A DNA stretch of 64,000 bases from Pseudarthrobacter sp. GA104 (GTDB lineage Bacteria > Actinomycetota > Actinomycetes > Actinomycetales > Micrococcaceae): the NCBI RefSeq assembly GCF_009741265.1, contig NZ_WOWL01000001.1, positions 558,001 through 622,000 of the forward strand. Reading direction: 5' to 3'. The position numbers and the translations under genes are program-made. How positions within the stretch are numbered: the first letter of the stretch is position 1; every line of letters starts with the position of its first letter. Of the stretch, positions 13,399 to 25,192 are shown in pieces. Below the pieces are notes generated by a model. That model searched no databases. It was given only the letters and a program-made list of their open reading frames with translations, and was not told where the DNA came from.

Positions 13399-14781
13399 AT
13401 GAGTCTTCCTGAACCAGCAACCTCCGGACCTGCCGCCGGGACAGCCATCCCGGGAGTGCTGTCCGACCCCTACATGCCGGGCCACGGTAGCGACTCGTAC
13501 CGCGTGTCCCGCTACGAAGTGGACCTCGACTACCGGATGGCCGCCAACCGGCTCAGCGGCCGTGCCGTCATTCACGCCACGGCGGCCCGGCAGGCGTCCG
13601 CCGTCGTCCTGGACCTGGCAGGCCTTCGCGCCGTTAAGGTGCAGCTGAACGGGCGGCGCGTGCGGAGGTTCTCGCAGCGCGCTGAACAACTGGTGGTCCA
13701 GCTCGACGCCGGCCTCGCCGTCGGCGAAACGTTCACCCTAGACGTCCGTTATGAGGGCAATCCTGCGCCGCGCCGCGGGCTGTGGGGCGAGGTGGGCTGG
13801 GAGGAACTGACCGACGGCGTGCTGGTGGCTGGCCAGCCCAACGGCGCACCGTCCTGGTTTCCGTGCAACGACCATCCGCGGAGCAAGGCAAGCTACCGGA
13901 TCACGGTAACTACCGACGCCAATTACCGTGCCGTCTGCAACGGCCGGCTGGTAGGGCACAGCACCAGGGCCAGCCGGGAGACCTGGACCTACGAGCAGGA
14001 GGAGCCCATGGCCACCTACCTGGCCACGGCCCAGATCGGGCGGTATGAATCCCTGGTCCTTGACCCGGGTGACGCTCCGGGAGGCGTGCTCCAGACCGCG
14101 GCCGTCCCGCCCGCACTGGCAGGGGCTGCCCGCCAGGGGCTGCGCCTCCAGCCCGACATGATGCGCACCTTCGTCAGGTGCTTTGGGCCTTACCCATTTT
14201 CCGAGTACACGGTTGTGGTGGCCGACGATGTCCTGGAAATTCCGCTGGAAGCCCAGACCATGGCCATTCTGGGCCGCAACCACCTCAGCCTGGACTGGGA
14301 TGCCCAGCGCCTGATCGCCCATGAACTCTCGCACCAGTGGTTCGGAAACTCCCTGACAGTCCGCGGGTGGCACGACATTTGGCTGCACGAGGGGTTTGCC
14401 TGCTACGCCGAATGGATCTGGTCCGAGGCGGCCGGAGTGATGACCGCCCAGGACAGGGCGGCCGCGGCCTGGCGCAGGCTTTCCGCCTCCGGGCAGGACC
14501 TGCTCATCGGCGACCCCGGACCGGCCCTGATGTTTGACGACCGTGTCTATAAGCGCGGGGCCTTGGCGCTGCACGCACTGCGCATGCATTGCGGGGACCT
14601 TGCGTTCTTCACCCTGTTGCAGGAATGGACCAGGACCCACCGCCACGGCTCAGTCTCAACGGCCGACTTCATCCTGATGGCGAACGGCGTAGCGGGCATC
14701 GACGCCGAAGCAGTGCTCCACCCCTGGCTCTTCGAGCTGGCGCTCCCGCCGTTGCCTGCCGCGCGAAGCCGGCGGGGTTAG
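13399..14781 (+). CDS. Compact M1-family zinc metallopeptidase
   Basis: A 460-aa gluzincin with the zinc site HELSH (308-312) and the third ligand Glu331 in WLHEGF, exactly 18 residues after the second histidine. HQWFGN extends the motif as in aminopeptidase N. It holds only the N-terminal beta domain and catalytic domain; the large helical C-terminal domain of PepN (about 850 aa) is absent. The exopeptidase GAMEN box is replaced by LEAQT, as in compact relatives. ATG 13399 has GAGG nine bases upstream; the TTG at 13384 is less likely. It begins 34 bases after the NRPS gene, so the two are probably co-transcribed. No signal peptide seen, so probably cytosolic. Release, trimming or degradation of the NRPS product is inference. 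Confidence 0.9.
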   Translation: MSLPEPATSGPAAGTAIPGVLSDPYMPGHGSDSYRVSRYEVDLDYRMAANRLSGRAVIHATAARQASAVVLDLAGLRAVKVQLNGRRVRRFSQRAEQLVVQLDAGLAVGETFTLDVRYEGNPAPRRGLWGEVGWEELTDGVLVAGQPNGAPSWFPCNDHPRSKASYRITVTTDANYRAVCNGRLVGHSTRASRETWTYEQEEPMATYLATAQIGRYESLVLDPGDAPGGVLQTAAVPPALAGAARQGLRLQPDMMRTFVRCFGPYPFSEYTVVVADDVLEIPLEAQTMAILGRNHLSLDWDAQRLIAHELSHQWFGNSLTVRGWHDIWLHEGFACYAEWIWSEAAGVMTAQDRAAAAWRRLSASGQDLLIGDPGPALMFDDRVYKRGALALHALRMHCGDLAFFTLLQEWTRTHRHGSVSTADFILMANGVAGIDAEAVLHPWLFELALPPLPAARSRRG

Positions 14782-15446
14782 CCCAAGGCGACGGCGGCGA
14801 CCAGCGACGCCGGCAGCCCCGTAGCAGCAGACGGCAGGTCCTGTACTCCAGGTTCCTCCAGCGCGGCTACCGTGCGGGGATCCACCCGAAGCCCCTCGCC
14901 GGTCATTTTGAGCCAGGCCTCCTTCCGGCTCCAGAGCCGGGCACGTTCGCGCAGGAGCGCCTTTCCTTCCAGCCCCGCGAGGGTGAGCTCCTCCGAGCGG
15001 GACAACGCCACGGCGTCGAACCCCTCGAAGCCGAGCCGTTCCGGATTTTCGGCGTCCACCCCCAGCCGTTCTCCCCTGCCCGGCGACGTAACCGCCGCGA
15101 GCAGCACCCAGTTGCCGGTCCTGGCCATGCTCAGCAACAGGGGCAAGCGCCGGCCCCGGTGCATGAAGCCCGGCCGGCCGTGGGAGAGTCCGGGTCCGGA
15201 GCCGCATTGGGGACAGGAGTAGGAGGACCGCAGCTGCGATGCCGGCAGATCGAGCACGTCGCCCGCAAAACGGCGCAGTGCTGCCCTGCCGGCCAGGAAA
15301 CGCTGCGCAGCAGCCGGCTCCAGGGCCGCGGCCCGCAGTTCCTCTGCAGGTTCAGGGACGAACCCTTTCGGGCCGTCCTGATGCGCCAGCGGGCAGCGGA
15401 CATCAGTTGTGATATCCACTGCCCGCAGGGCCAGCCTGGCGTCCAT
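14778..15446 (-). CDS. 4'-phosphopantetheinyl transferase, Sfp type
   Basis: Transfers phosphopantetheine from CoA to the serine of carrier domains. The 222-aa protein has GVDAE (129-133; normally GVDIE, magnesium-binding acidic residues) and WSRKEAWLK (172-180; WxxKEA motif). A CPQCG pair with a following HG.P block (78-93) is seen in actinobacterial members. It is 20 bases downstream of pheT on the same strand and overlaps the end of the M1 peptidase by four bases tail to tail. The neighbouring NRPS carrier domain is its obvious partner, though it may serve other carriers. Confidence 0.88.
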   Translation of the reverse strand: MDARLALRAVDITTDVRCPLAHQDGPKGFVPEPAEELRAAALEPAAAQRFLAGRAALRRFAGDVLDLPASQLRSSYSCPQCGSGPGLSHGRPGFMHRGRRLPLLLSMARTGNWVLLAAVTSPGRGERLGVDAENPERLGFEGFDAVALSRSEELTLAGLEGKALLRERARLWSRKEAWLKMTGEGLRVDPRTVAALEEPGVQDLPSAATGLPASLVAAVALG

Positions 15447-15466
15447 GGGACCTGGGTACAGCCCGC

Positions 15467-18010
<2,544 letters not shown>

Positions 18011-18012
18011 TG

Positions 18013-19074
<1,062 letters not shown>

Positions 19075-19271
19075 CTACTGTTCTTAGCTACGAGTCGTGG
19101 CTGCCGGTGAACGGGACAGCCAGCGCGGTTTCCCGGCGGCGCGTCCATCACTGGCAGGTCATGGATGAATGCCCCAAGTGCAGGGCGTTCAATGACCAGG
19201 TCAGGGCACACCGGCGGAACCGGCGGCCACTATCCTCCAGTCTAATTGAACCGTCCGGCTAGCATGGCCTC

Positions 19272-19751
19272 ATGACTGCGCCTCGAAGCCAGGAAGCCCC
19301 GGAGGGCCTCACGGCCGCGCAGCGGCTGAGGCAGGTCGCCAACCTGGTCAACGGCAGCACTGTCCTCGGCGTCGCTGTCGCTGTCGCCGCCCGCACCGAC
19401 GTCCGCAGGGGGCCGCGCGGCCTGGTCCTTGCGGGCGGGTACAGTTGGCGGCTGCCGTTCGCGGGAGCGTTCACCCTGGGCAACGTGGTGCTCTGCCGCT
19501 GCCCGGCCGACAAGCTGGCGGCACAGCCGGCCCTGCTGGGCCACGAAGAAAAACACTGCAGCCAGTACGCCTGGTGCCTGGGCTTCCCCTTCCTGCCGCT
19601 GTACCTCCTCAGCGCCGGGTGGTCCATGCTGCGCACCGGGAACCCAGGGACCGCCAACATTTTTGAACGGCACGCCGGACTTGCCGCCGGCGGCTACCCG
19701 GTACGCCCCCGCCGCCCCCGGCGCCGGGGACCGTCAGAAGTGGAGGCGTGA
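19272..19751 (+). CDS. Conserved hypothetical protein with HEEKH motif
   Basis: A 159-aa protein of unknown function. It contains GHEEKHCSQYAWC (HExxH-like at 91-95), a hydrophobic stretch at about 100-118, and NIFERHAGLAAGGY at 129-142, where Glu132 could be a third metal ligand. The C-terminus is arginine-rich. The pattern suggests a small membrane-associated metalloprotein or peptidase-like fold, but that is only inference. No Shine-Dalgarno is visible; TAGCAT at 19260-19265 ends six bases before the ATG, fitting a leaderless message. It is followed after three bases by the SIMPL-domain gene. Confidence 0.8.
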   Translation: MTAPRSQEAPEGLTAAQRLRQVANLVNGSTVLGVAVAVAARTDVRRGPRGLVLAGGYSWRLPFAGAFTLGNVVLCRCPADKLAAQPALLGHEEKHCSQYAWCLGFPFLPLYLLSAGWSMLRTGNPGTANIFERHAGLAAGGYPVRPRRPRRRGPSEVEA

Positions 19752-19754
19752 CCC

Positions 19755-20500
19755 ATGGCAGCGGATTCCGGCAGCGGCGGCGGGGCAAGGGGCGGAGTGG
19801 GGGTTCCCGGGTATCAACCCGGGGCGGCGGATTCCCCTGGAAATGGCTCCCGCGGCACTGAGCCGCGCGGCACTGTCACCGTCACCGGGACCGGCTCGGC
19901 GGATGCTGCCCCCGACCTGATGGTGGTCTCCATCGGGGTGGAGTGCCGCGCCGAATCCGTGGAGGCCGCCTACTCCCGGGCCGGCGCCGGCTCCGATGCC
20001 GTTGCCTCCGCCTTCCGCCGGCACGGCGTTGAGGGTGCCGACATCCGCACTGCGGCCCTGAACGTGCGGGCGGATATGACATGGCGGGAAGGCGGGGGCC
20101 AGCGGGTCACGGGGTACGTTGCAGCCTGCACCCTCACCATAAGGTTGCGGGCGCCTGGTTCCGCCTCCGCCGCAATCTCCGAAGCCGTTGGGGCGGGCGG
20201 CAACGACGTCCGCGGCTGAACGGCCTCGAACTCACCTTCAGCGACGACGCCGCAGTCCGGGCACGGGCGCGTGAAGCTGCCTGGCTGGATGCAGCGAGTA
20301 CCGCACGCCAGTACGCCCAGCTTGCCTCGGCCCGGTTGGGGCGGGTGCTTTCCGTAGTGGACAACGTCCCGGTCCAGGGTCCGGTGCCGCTGGCCCGGAT
20401 GCAGCGCGCCGCTTCCGTGGAACAGGTCGCCGTGGAGCCGGGGGACTCCACCGTGGCCGCTGCAATCACGGTGGTGTGGGAGCTCCAGGACCTCACGTAG
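19755..20500 (+). pseudogene. SIMPL-domain protein, frameshifted
   Basis: SIMPL (DUF541) proteins are beta-rich proteins, often periplasmic or linked to oxidative stress. The first frame gives VTVTGTGSADAAPDLMVVSIGVE through GAGGNDVR, then stops at 20217-20219. The second half (LNGLELTFSDDAAV to the C-terminal ITVVWELQDLT) continues in the minus-one frame to 20500. The break is at about 20208-20216, around GTCCGCGGCTGAAC. Removing one CG dinucleotide, or adding one base, restores a full protein of about 247 aa. GGAGG precedes the ATG. It is either a real pseudogene or a sequence error. Confidence 0.75.
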
Positions 20501-20535
20501 GCGGGCTTCGGCACGCCGGCCGGGCGGGCCGATGC

Positions 20536-20564
20536 TTGACTTTAGTTCGAACATACATTCGAAT
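20536..20564 (+). promoter_or_regulatory. LexA-controlled promoter (SOS box) of the radical SAM gene
   Basis: SOS box TCGAACATACATTCGA at 20547-20562 matches the actinobacterial consensus TCGAACnnnnGTTCGA at all but one position. It lies between a -35 TTGACT (20536-20541) and a -10-like TCGAAT (20559-20564) with a 17-base spacer, so bound LexA would block polymerase. The -10 ends six bases before the ATG, suggesting a leaderless transcript. Confidence 0.8.
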
Positions 20565-20570
20565 AGGGGC

Positions 20571-21704
20571 ATGAGATGGGACGCCCAAGCACTGATGCCC
20601 CGGCCGGGAGAAACTGCTCCGGGCACCGCCTCACCCGCCCTGCTGCCGCTGGCCGGCCTGGTCCGCTCTGTCACCACTCCCGAGTTCGCCGGCATCACCT
20701 TCCACGAGGTCACCGCCAAATCGGTGCTCAACAAGGTGCCGCCCGGTTCAAGGATGCCGTTCGAGTGGACCATCAACCCCTACCGGGGCTGCAGCCACGC
20801 CTGCGTCTATTGCTTCGCCCGGAAAAGCCATACGTACCTGGATTTCGACCCCGGCCTGGACTTCGACAGCCAGGTGGTGGTCAAGGTCAACGCCGCGGAG
20901 GTCCTTCGCAAAGAACTGGCCAAACCTTCCTGGGGCCGCCACCAGGTGGCCCTCGGCACCAACACGGACCCCTACCAGCGTGCCGAGGGCCGTTACCGCT
21001 TGATGCCCGGCATCATCACCGCCCTTGCTGACTCGGGAACTCCCCTCTCGATCCTCACCAAGGGGACGCTGCTGGCACGGGACATTCCATTGCTCAAGAG
21101 CGCCGCAGCCCAGGTGCCCGTGGGCCTGGGCATCTCCCTCGCCATGACCGATGAAGCGCTCTCCGAGGCCGTCGAGCCGGGAACGCCGGGGCCCCGGGCA
21201 CGGCTCAAGCTCGTCTCCCGCCTTCGCGAGGCCGGACTCCCCTGCGGGGTGATGGCCATGCCCATCCTCCCCTGGCTTTCGGACAGCGATGACGCCTTGG
21301 ATGCGCTTTTCGCTTCATTGGCTGCCGCCGGGGCCACCGGAGTGACCGCCGGAGCCCTCTACCTCAAACCGGGCACCAGGGAGTGGTTCATGAAGTGGAT
21401 CGCCGCCAACCATCCCGGACTGGCCGGCCGCTACCGCGGGCTCTACGGCTCCGGCTCGTATGCCTCCAAGGAGTACCGCTCCTGGCTGGCCGGCAAGGTC
21501 CGCTACTTCAAGGCACGCCATGGCTTCACCAATTCATCCGGCTTCAGCCACAGGGACTTGGAGGATGACCCCCGCGGCGAGGAGGCTGCCTACCCGGCAG
21601 GCGCCATTCCGGCAGCGGCAGGGCATGATGCGGGTAGCTCCATGCCCGGCGTACCCGGGCTGCCGGCACAGGGAGGACCGGCAGAACAGGCAACGCTCTT
21701 CTAG
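20571..21704 (+). CDS. Rv2578c-family radical SAM protein
   Basis: A 377-aa radical SAM protein related to mycobacterial Rv2578c and the spore-photoproduct-lyase-like group. The cluster-binding motif is CSHACVYC in RGCSHACVYCFAR (about residues 76-83), followed by FARKSHTYLDFDPG, GTNTDPYQRAEG and LSILTKGTLL. It ends in ATLF, as Rv2578c does. I start at ATG 20571 (MRWDAQ); the frame extends upstream to 20532 but this would run through the promoter and SOS box. Substrate unknown; SOS control suggests a role in DNA damage response or repair. It overlaps the NUDIX gene by four bases tail to tail. Confidence 0.9.
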   Translation: MRWDAQALMPRPGETAPGTASPALLPLAGLVRSVTTPEFAGITFHEVTAKSVLNKVPPGSRMPFEWTINPYRGCSHACVYCFARKSHTYLDFDPGLDFDSQVVVKVNAAEVLRKELAKPSWGRHQVALGTNTDPYQRAEGRYRLMPGIITALADSGTPLSILTKGTLLARDIPLLKSAAAQVPVGLGISLAMTDEALSEAVEPGTPGPRARLKLVSRLREAGLPCGVMAMPILPWLSDSDDALDALFASLAAAGATGVTAGALYLKPGTREWFMKWIAANHPGLAGRYRGLYGSGSYASKEYRSWLAGKVRYFKARHGFTNSSGFSHRDLEDDPRGEEAAYPAGAIPAAAGHDAGSSMPGVPGLPAQGGPAEQATLF

Positions 21705-22150
21705 GAGCGCGCAGCCTCAGCCTGGACACCCAGGGCGGAAAGAAGCGCCCTGACGATCGGGAAATCGGCAGGTATCCAGGGCAGGCCCAGGACCGCTTCC
21801 GGATCAGACAGTGCCACCCACCGCAGGTCATCGTGGTCTTCAAGCGGCCGCGCTTCCCCGCGGGTCACCTCCGCGAGCCACACCCGCATGCTGGCACGGC
21901 TGTTCAGCGGCCACCCCTGCGGTGCCCCGGCCGGAAGCTCGGGGCCGAGCCGGACGCCAATGCCGAGTTCCTCGTACAGCTCGCGGGCCAGCGCGGCTTC
22001 CGGTTGCTCTCCGGATTCCACCTTGCCGCCGGGGAACTCCCAGAGGCCGGCCAGCTCCTCCGGCGCGCTGCGCCGCGCCACCAGCAGCAGCGAAGGTTCC
22101 GCCAGGCTGTCAACGACGGCTCCGCCTACCACCTGTATCAGTCCAGTCAC
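21701..22150 (-). CDS. NUDIX hydrolase, MutT-like
   Basis: A 149-aa NUDIX protein. The Nudix box runs from GGKVESGEQPEAALARELYE into ELGI (about residues 41-63) and matches GX5EX7REUXEEXGU. The preceding GLWEFPGGK and the size resemble MutT/8-oxo-dGTP diphosphatases that clean the nucleotide pool, so that role is likely but not certain. It is convergent with the SOS-controlled radical SAM gene. Confidence 0.88.
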   Translation of the reverse strand: MTGLIQVVGGAVVDSLAEPSLLLVARRSAPEELAGLWEFPGGKVESGEQPEAALARELYEELGIGVRLGPELPAGAPQGWPLNSRASMRVWLAEVTRGEARPLEDHDDLRWVALSDPEAVLGLPWIPADFPIVRALLSALGVQAEAARS

Positions 22151-22310
22151 TGGCTCATTCTATGGGGGACAATGGTGGGGCCGGACACACCATTCCTGCA
22201 GCGGGAATACCAATCCCCCTTCCCGGGGTTGTTGGCAGGGTCCGGACTTCACCAGCCCCACTGCCGTGGCATCGGTCCCATCACCAGTTTCTACCCCGAA
22301 AAGCAGGCCC

Positions 22311-23519
22311 ATGAGCAGCGTCCTCGAAACATCCACGGCAGCCCCCACCCGATCCCCCAACATCGCCATGGCCATCTTTGCCCTCGCCATGGGAGGGGTG
22401 GGCATCGGGGTTACGGAATTCACCATGATGGGCCTGCTGAAGGAAGTGGAGCAGGGCCTCGGGATATCAACACCGGAAGCCGGCCACCTCATCTCCGCCT
22501 ATGCCTTGGGCGTTGTGGTCGGGGCCCCGCTGCTCGCCGCCGTCGGGGCCAAGCTCCCGCGCAAGCACCTGGCCCTCGGGCTCATCCTTTTTTTCGCGGT
22601 GGCCAACTTCCTTTCCTTCCTCGCGCCCGACTACGGGACCATGCTGGCCTCGCGCTTCGCCGCAGGCCTGCCGCACGGCGCGTTCTTCGGAGTTGCGGCG
22701 GTCATTGCAGCCTCGCTGGTTCCGCCAACGCGGCGCGGGTGGGCGATCTCCATGGTGATGGCGGGGCTCAGCATCTCCAACGTGGTGGGGGTGCCCTTTG
22801 CCACCTGGATGGGCCAAACGTACGGCTGGCGGCTGCTGTTTATCCTGGTGGGATTGATAGGACTGCTAACGCTTGCCCTGGTCTGGAAATTCGTCCCGTT
22901 CCACCACGCCCACCCGGACGCAAGCATCCGGCGTGAACTGGGAGCCCTCAAGCGCCTGCAGGTCTGGCTGGCCATCCTGATCGGCATCGTAGGCTTTGGC
23001 GGCTTCTTCGCCACCTACACCTACATCGCCCACACCATGACACTCGTGGCAGGCATGCCGTCGTCACTGATTCCGATGGTGGTGGCGCTCTATGGCCTGG
23101 GAATGGTGGCCGGCAACATCGTGGGCGGCAGGTTCGCTGACAAGTCCGTGATGGGAACCCTGTACAAGGTGCTGCCCGCCATAGCTGTTGCCTTGGTGGT
23201 CTACGCCGTGGCCGTCCACTGGCCGTGGTCTGCCTTCGTCATGGTGTTCGTGGTGGGCGCTTCCGGGTCCATGCTGGTCCCGGCGCTGCAGACCCGGCTC
23301 CTGGATGCGTCGCCGGACGCGCCGTCCCTCGCTTCGTCACTGAACCATGCCGCGCTCAACGTGGCCAATGCGCTGGGGGCCTTCCTGGGCGGGGTAGTGA
23401 TCGCGCTCGGCTGGGGTTACGTTGCCCCTGCGCTGGTAGGCGCCGTCCTCGCCCTGTTGGGACTCGGCGTCGCCATCGCCAGCGGACTCCTGGAACGCAA
23501 GAAGCCGCTGACCGCCTGA
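22311..23519 (+). CDS. MFS transporter, DHA1 (AraJ-like) type
   Basis: A 402-aa inner-membrane transporter with about twelve hydrophobic helices. The N-terminal part has VTEFTMMGLLKEVEQ in helix 1 and the motif-A-like loop VGAKLPRKH between helices 2 and 3. GLPHGAFFGVAA and GWRLLFILVG are typical of the AraJ/YdhP/CmlA group, which includes sugar- and drug-efflux proteins. Substrate unknown. ATG 22311 is chosen because the protein begins with MSSVLETS before helix 1; the ribosome site is weak. It is convergent with the CDF gene. Confidence 0.87.
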   Translation: MSSVLETSTAAPTRSPNIAMAIFALAMGGVGIGVTEFTMMGLLKEVEQGLGISTPEAGHLISAYALGVVVGAPLLAAVGAKLPRKHLALGLILFFAVANFLSFLAPDYGTMLASRFAAGLPHGAFFGVAAVIAASLVPPTRRGWAISMVMAGLSISNVVGVPFATWMGQTYGWRLLFILVGLIGLLTLALVWKFVPFHHAHPDASIRRELGALKRLQVWLAILIGIVGFGGFFATYTYIAHTMTLVAGMPSSLIPMVVALYGLGMVAGNIVGGRFADKSVMGTLYKVLPAIAVALVVYAVAVHWPWSAFVMVFVVGASGSMLVPALQTRLLDASPDAPSLASSLNHAALNVANALGAFLGGVVIALGWGYVAPALVGAVLALLGLGVAIASGLLERKKPLTA

Positions 23520-23536
23520 TCCTTTGGGACCGGGGC

Positions 23537-23554
23537 GGCCGGCGGCTTCCGGCC
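23537..23554. terminator. GC-rich hairpin between convergent genes
   Basis: GGCCGG and CCGGCC form a perfect six-base stem around CGGCTT, between the MFS and CDF stop codons. There is no U-tract, so intrinsic termination is uncertain. Confidence 0.35.
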
Positions 23555-23577
23555 AGGCAGTAGTTACGGAAGCACCG

Positions 23578-24537
23578 TTACGGCTGCGGGGCTGCGGCGG
23601 CAGGCTGCTGGCCCGCCTCTGTGGCATCGGCCCGGTGAAGGTCGGGCTCCAGGTAGATGACCCGGGCGATGGGCACGGCCGCGCGGATCCTCGCTTCAGC
23701 AGCGTCGATCTCGCGTGCGATCTCGACCCCCGTGGTGGAATGGCTGATGGCGATCTTGGCGGCCACGAGGAGCTCCTCCGGGCCAAGGTGCAGGGTCTTG
23801 AGGTGGATGATGCGCCCGCCGTCAGCTTCGATCGCCGCGGCGATCTTCCCGACGTCGTCCTTTGTTGCGGACTCGCCCAGGAGCAGGGACTTGGTTTCCA
23901 GTGCGAGCACGACGGCGATGGCCACCAGCAGCAGGCCGATCATCGCCGTGCCGGCGGCATCCCAGAGTCCATCACCCGTGATGAGCGTCAGGCTGACGCC
24001 GATTAGGGCGAAGACCAGGCCCACGAGCGCGCCAAGGTCCTCGAGCAGGATCACCGGCAGCTCAGGCTGCTTGGCGCTCCGCACGAACCTGGCCCAGGAC
24101 TGCTGCCCGCGGACGTGGTTCGACTCGATGATGGCGGTCCGGAACGAGAAGGACTCGGCAATGATCGCACCCAGCAGCACGGCCAACGGAACCCACCAGA
24201 AGTCCCCTTCGATGGCATGCGGGTGCTGGAACTTGTCCCATGCCTCATAGAGGGCGAAGAGGCCGCCGACGCTGAACAGGACGATGGAGACAATGAAGGC
24301 ATAGATGTAGCGCTCCCGGCCGTAGCCGAAGGGGTGCTCGGGGCTGGCAGCCCGTTTCGCTTTCTTGCCTCCTACCAGCAGAAGGACCTGGTTGCCTGAG
24401 TCGGCCACGGAGTGGATGGCTTCGGCGAGCATTGACGAGGAAAGCGTGAGGGCATACGCCACGAACTTCAGGGCGGCGATGGTCAGGTTGGCAGCCAGGG
24501 CCGCCACAATCGCCTTGGTACCGCCACGTGCAGCCAA
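23578..24537 (-). CDS. Cation diffusion facilitator family transporter
   Basis: A 319-aa divalent-metal exporter, probably for zinc or a related ion, coupled to protons. Helices are evident from residue 10 to about 205. Metal-site motifs are AIHSVADSGNQ in helix 2 and LLEDLGALVG in helix 5. The C-terminal cytosolic domain (about 220-300) is the usual dimerisation region. The start is a TTG at 24537 preceded by GAGGTG about eight bases upstream. The loop between helices 4 and 5 is longer than in simple CDF proteins, as in the ZnT9-like branch. Exact metal not deducible. Confidence 0.87.
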   Translation of the reverse strand: MAARGGTKAIVAALAANLTIAALKFVAYALTLSSSMLAEAIHSVADSGNQVLLLVGGKKAKRAASPEHPFGYGRERYIYAFIVSIVLFSVGGLFALYEAWDKFQHPHAIEGDFWWVPLAVLLGAIIAESFSFRTAIIESNHVRGQQSWARFVRSAKQPELPVILLEDLGALVGLVFALIGVSLTLITGDGLWDAAGTAMIGLLLVAIAVVLALETKSLLLGESATKDDVGKIAAAIEADGGRIIHLKTLHLGPEELLVAAKIAISHSTTGVEIAREIDAAEARIRAAVPIARVIYLEPDLHRADATEAGQQPAAAAPQP

Positions 24538-24733
24538 GGGGCTTCACCTCTTTACGTTTACGGTTCAGTTAGGACAATGCGGATCCGGCCCCGGCCCGCC
24601 CATAGTCACCGTACCCGCCGCAATGTCCTGCATGCGCCAGCGACTGACCCTAAGCCTGCTGACATTGGCGGGGCCCTATGTTAGCTTGAGCCTCATCGGG
24701 ACCATCAGATCCCGGCCACTATAAGGAGGAGAC

Positions 24734-25009
24734 ATGGGTTTTCTTGCTTGGATTATCCTCGGCCTTATCGTAGGGGCCATTGTTAAGGCCGTCATGCCCG
24801 GACGGGTTGGCGGGGGCTGGGTCACCAGCCTTGTTTTGGGTGTAGTGGGCGCCATTGTGGGCGGCTGGATCGGCAGCCTCCTGTTCAACAAGGGCGATCT
24901 TGCCTTCTTCGACCTGGGCACCTGGATTCTCGCTATCGTCGGCGGCCTTGTTGTTGCCGGCATCTACGGGGCTATCACCGGACGCGGCAAGGCTACCCGC
25001 GCACCCTGA
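24734..25009 (+). CDS. GlsB/YeaQ/YmgE family small membrane protein
   Basis: A 91-aa hydrophobic protein with three predicted membrane segments and the glycine-rich repeats typical of this family (LGLIVGAIVKAVMPG, VVGAIVGGWIG). Relatives are induced in stress in several bacteria, but no biochemical role is established. A strong AAGGAGGAG ribosome site lies seven bases upstream. It has its own terminator at 25038-25072, so it is probably monocistronic. Confidence 0.88.
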   Translation: MGFLAWIILGLIVGAIVKAVMPGRVGGGWVTSLVLGVVGAIVGGWIGSLLFNKGDLAFFDLGTWILAIVGGLVVAGIYGAITGRGKATRAP

Positions 25010-25037
25010 TTTGCTTCCCTGTTTGAACATCAACAGC

Positions 25038-25072
25038 AAGGGCTCCGGAAAATCCGGAGCCCTTATATTTTT
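25038..25072 (+). terminator. Intrinsic terminator after the GlsB-like gene
   Basis: A perfect 12-base stem (25038-25049 with 25053-25064, core GGGCTCCGGA) closes on an AAA loop and is followed by TTATATTTTT. It is the best factor-independent terminator in the window. Confidence 0.9.
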
Positions 25073-25192
25073 CAACCAACCGGGTTTTTCAAGCAGCCGG
25101 GCAAGGCACTGCTGCCGGGTCCGGGCGGAGAACGCCGACGGGTCCTGCCGGGCAAAGTCCTGCGAGGCAGAGTCCTTCGGGGCAGCTAAAGC

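Noticed and set aside
11178..13448. Long minus-strand open frame opposite the NRPS C-terminal half
   Set aside because: Gly/Gln/His/Arg-rich translation with no domain, lying against membrane and hexapeptide domains that make sense.
19075..19271. Possible T-box or attenuator before pheS
   Set aside because: No T-box core sequence or peptide rich in Phe codons could be found in the 197-base region.
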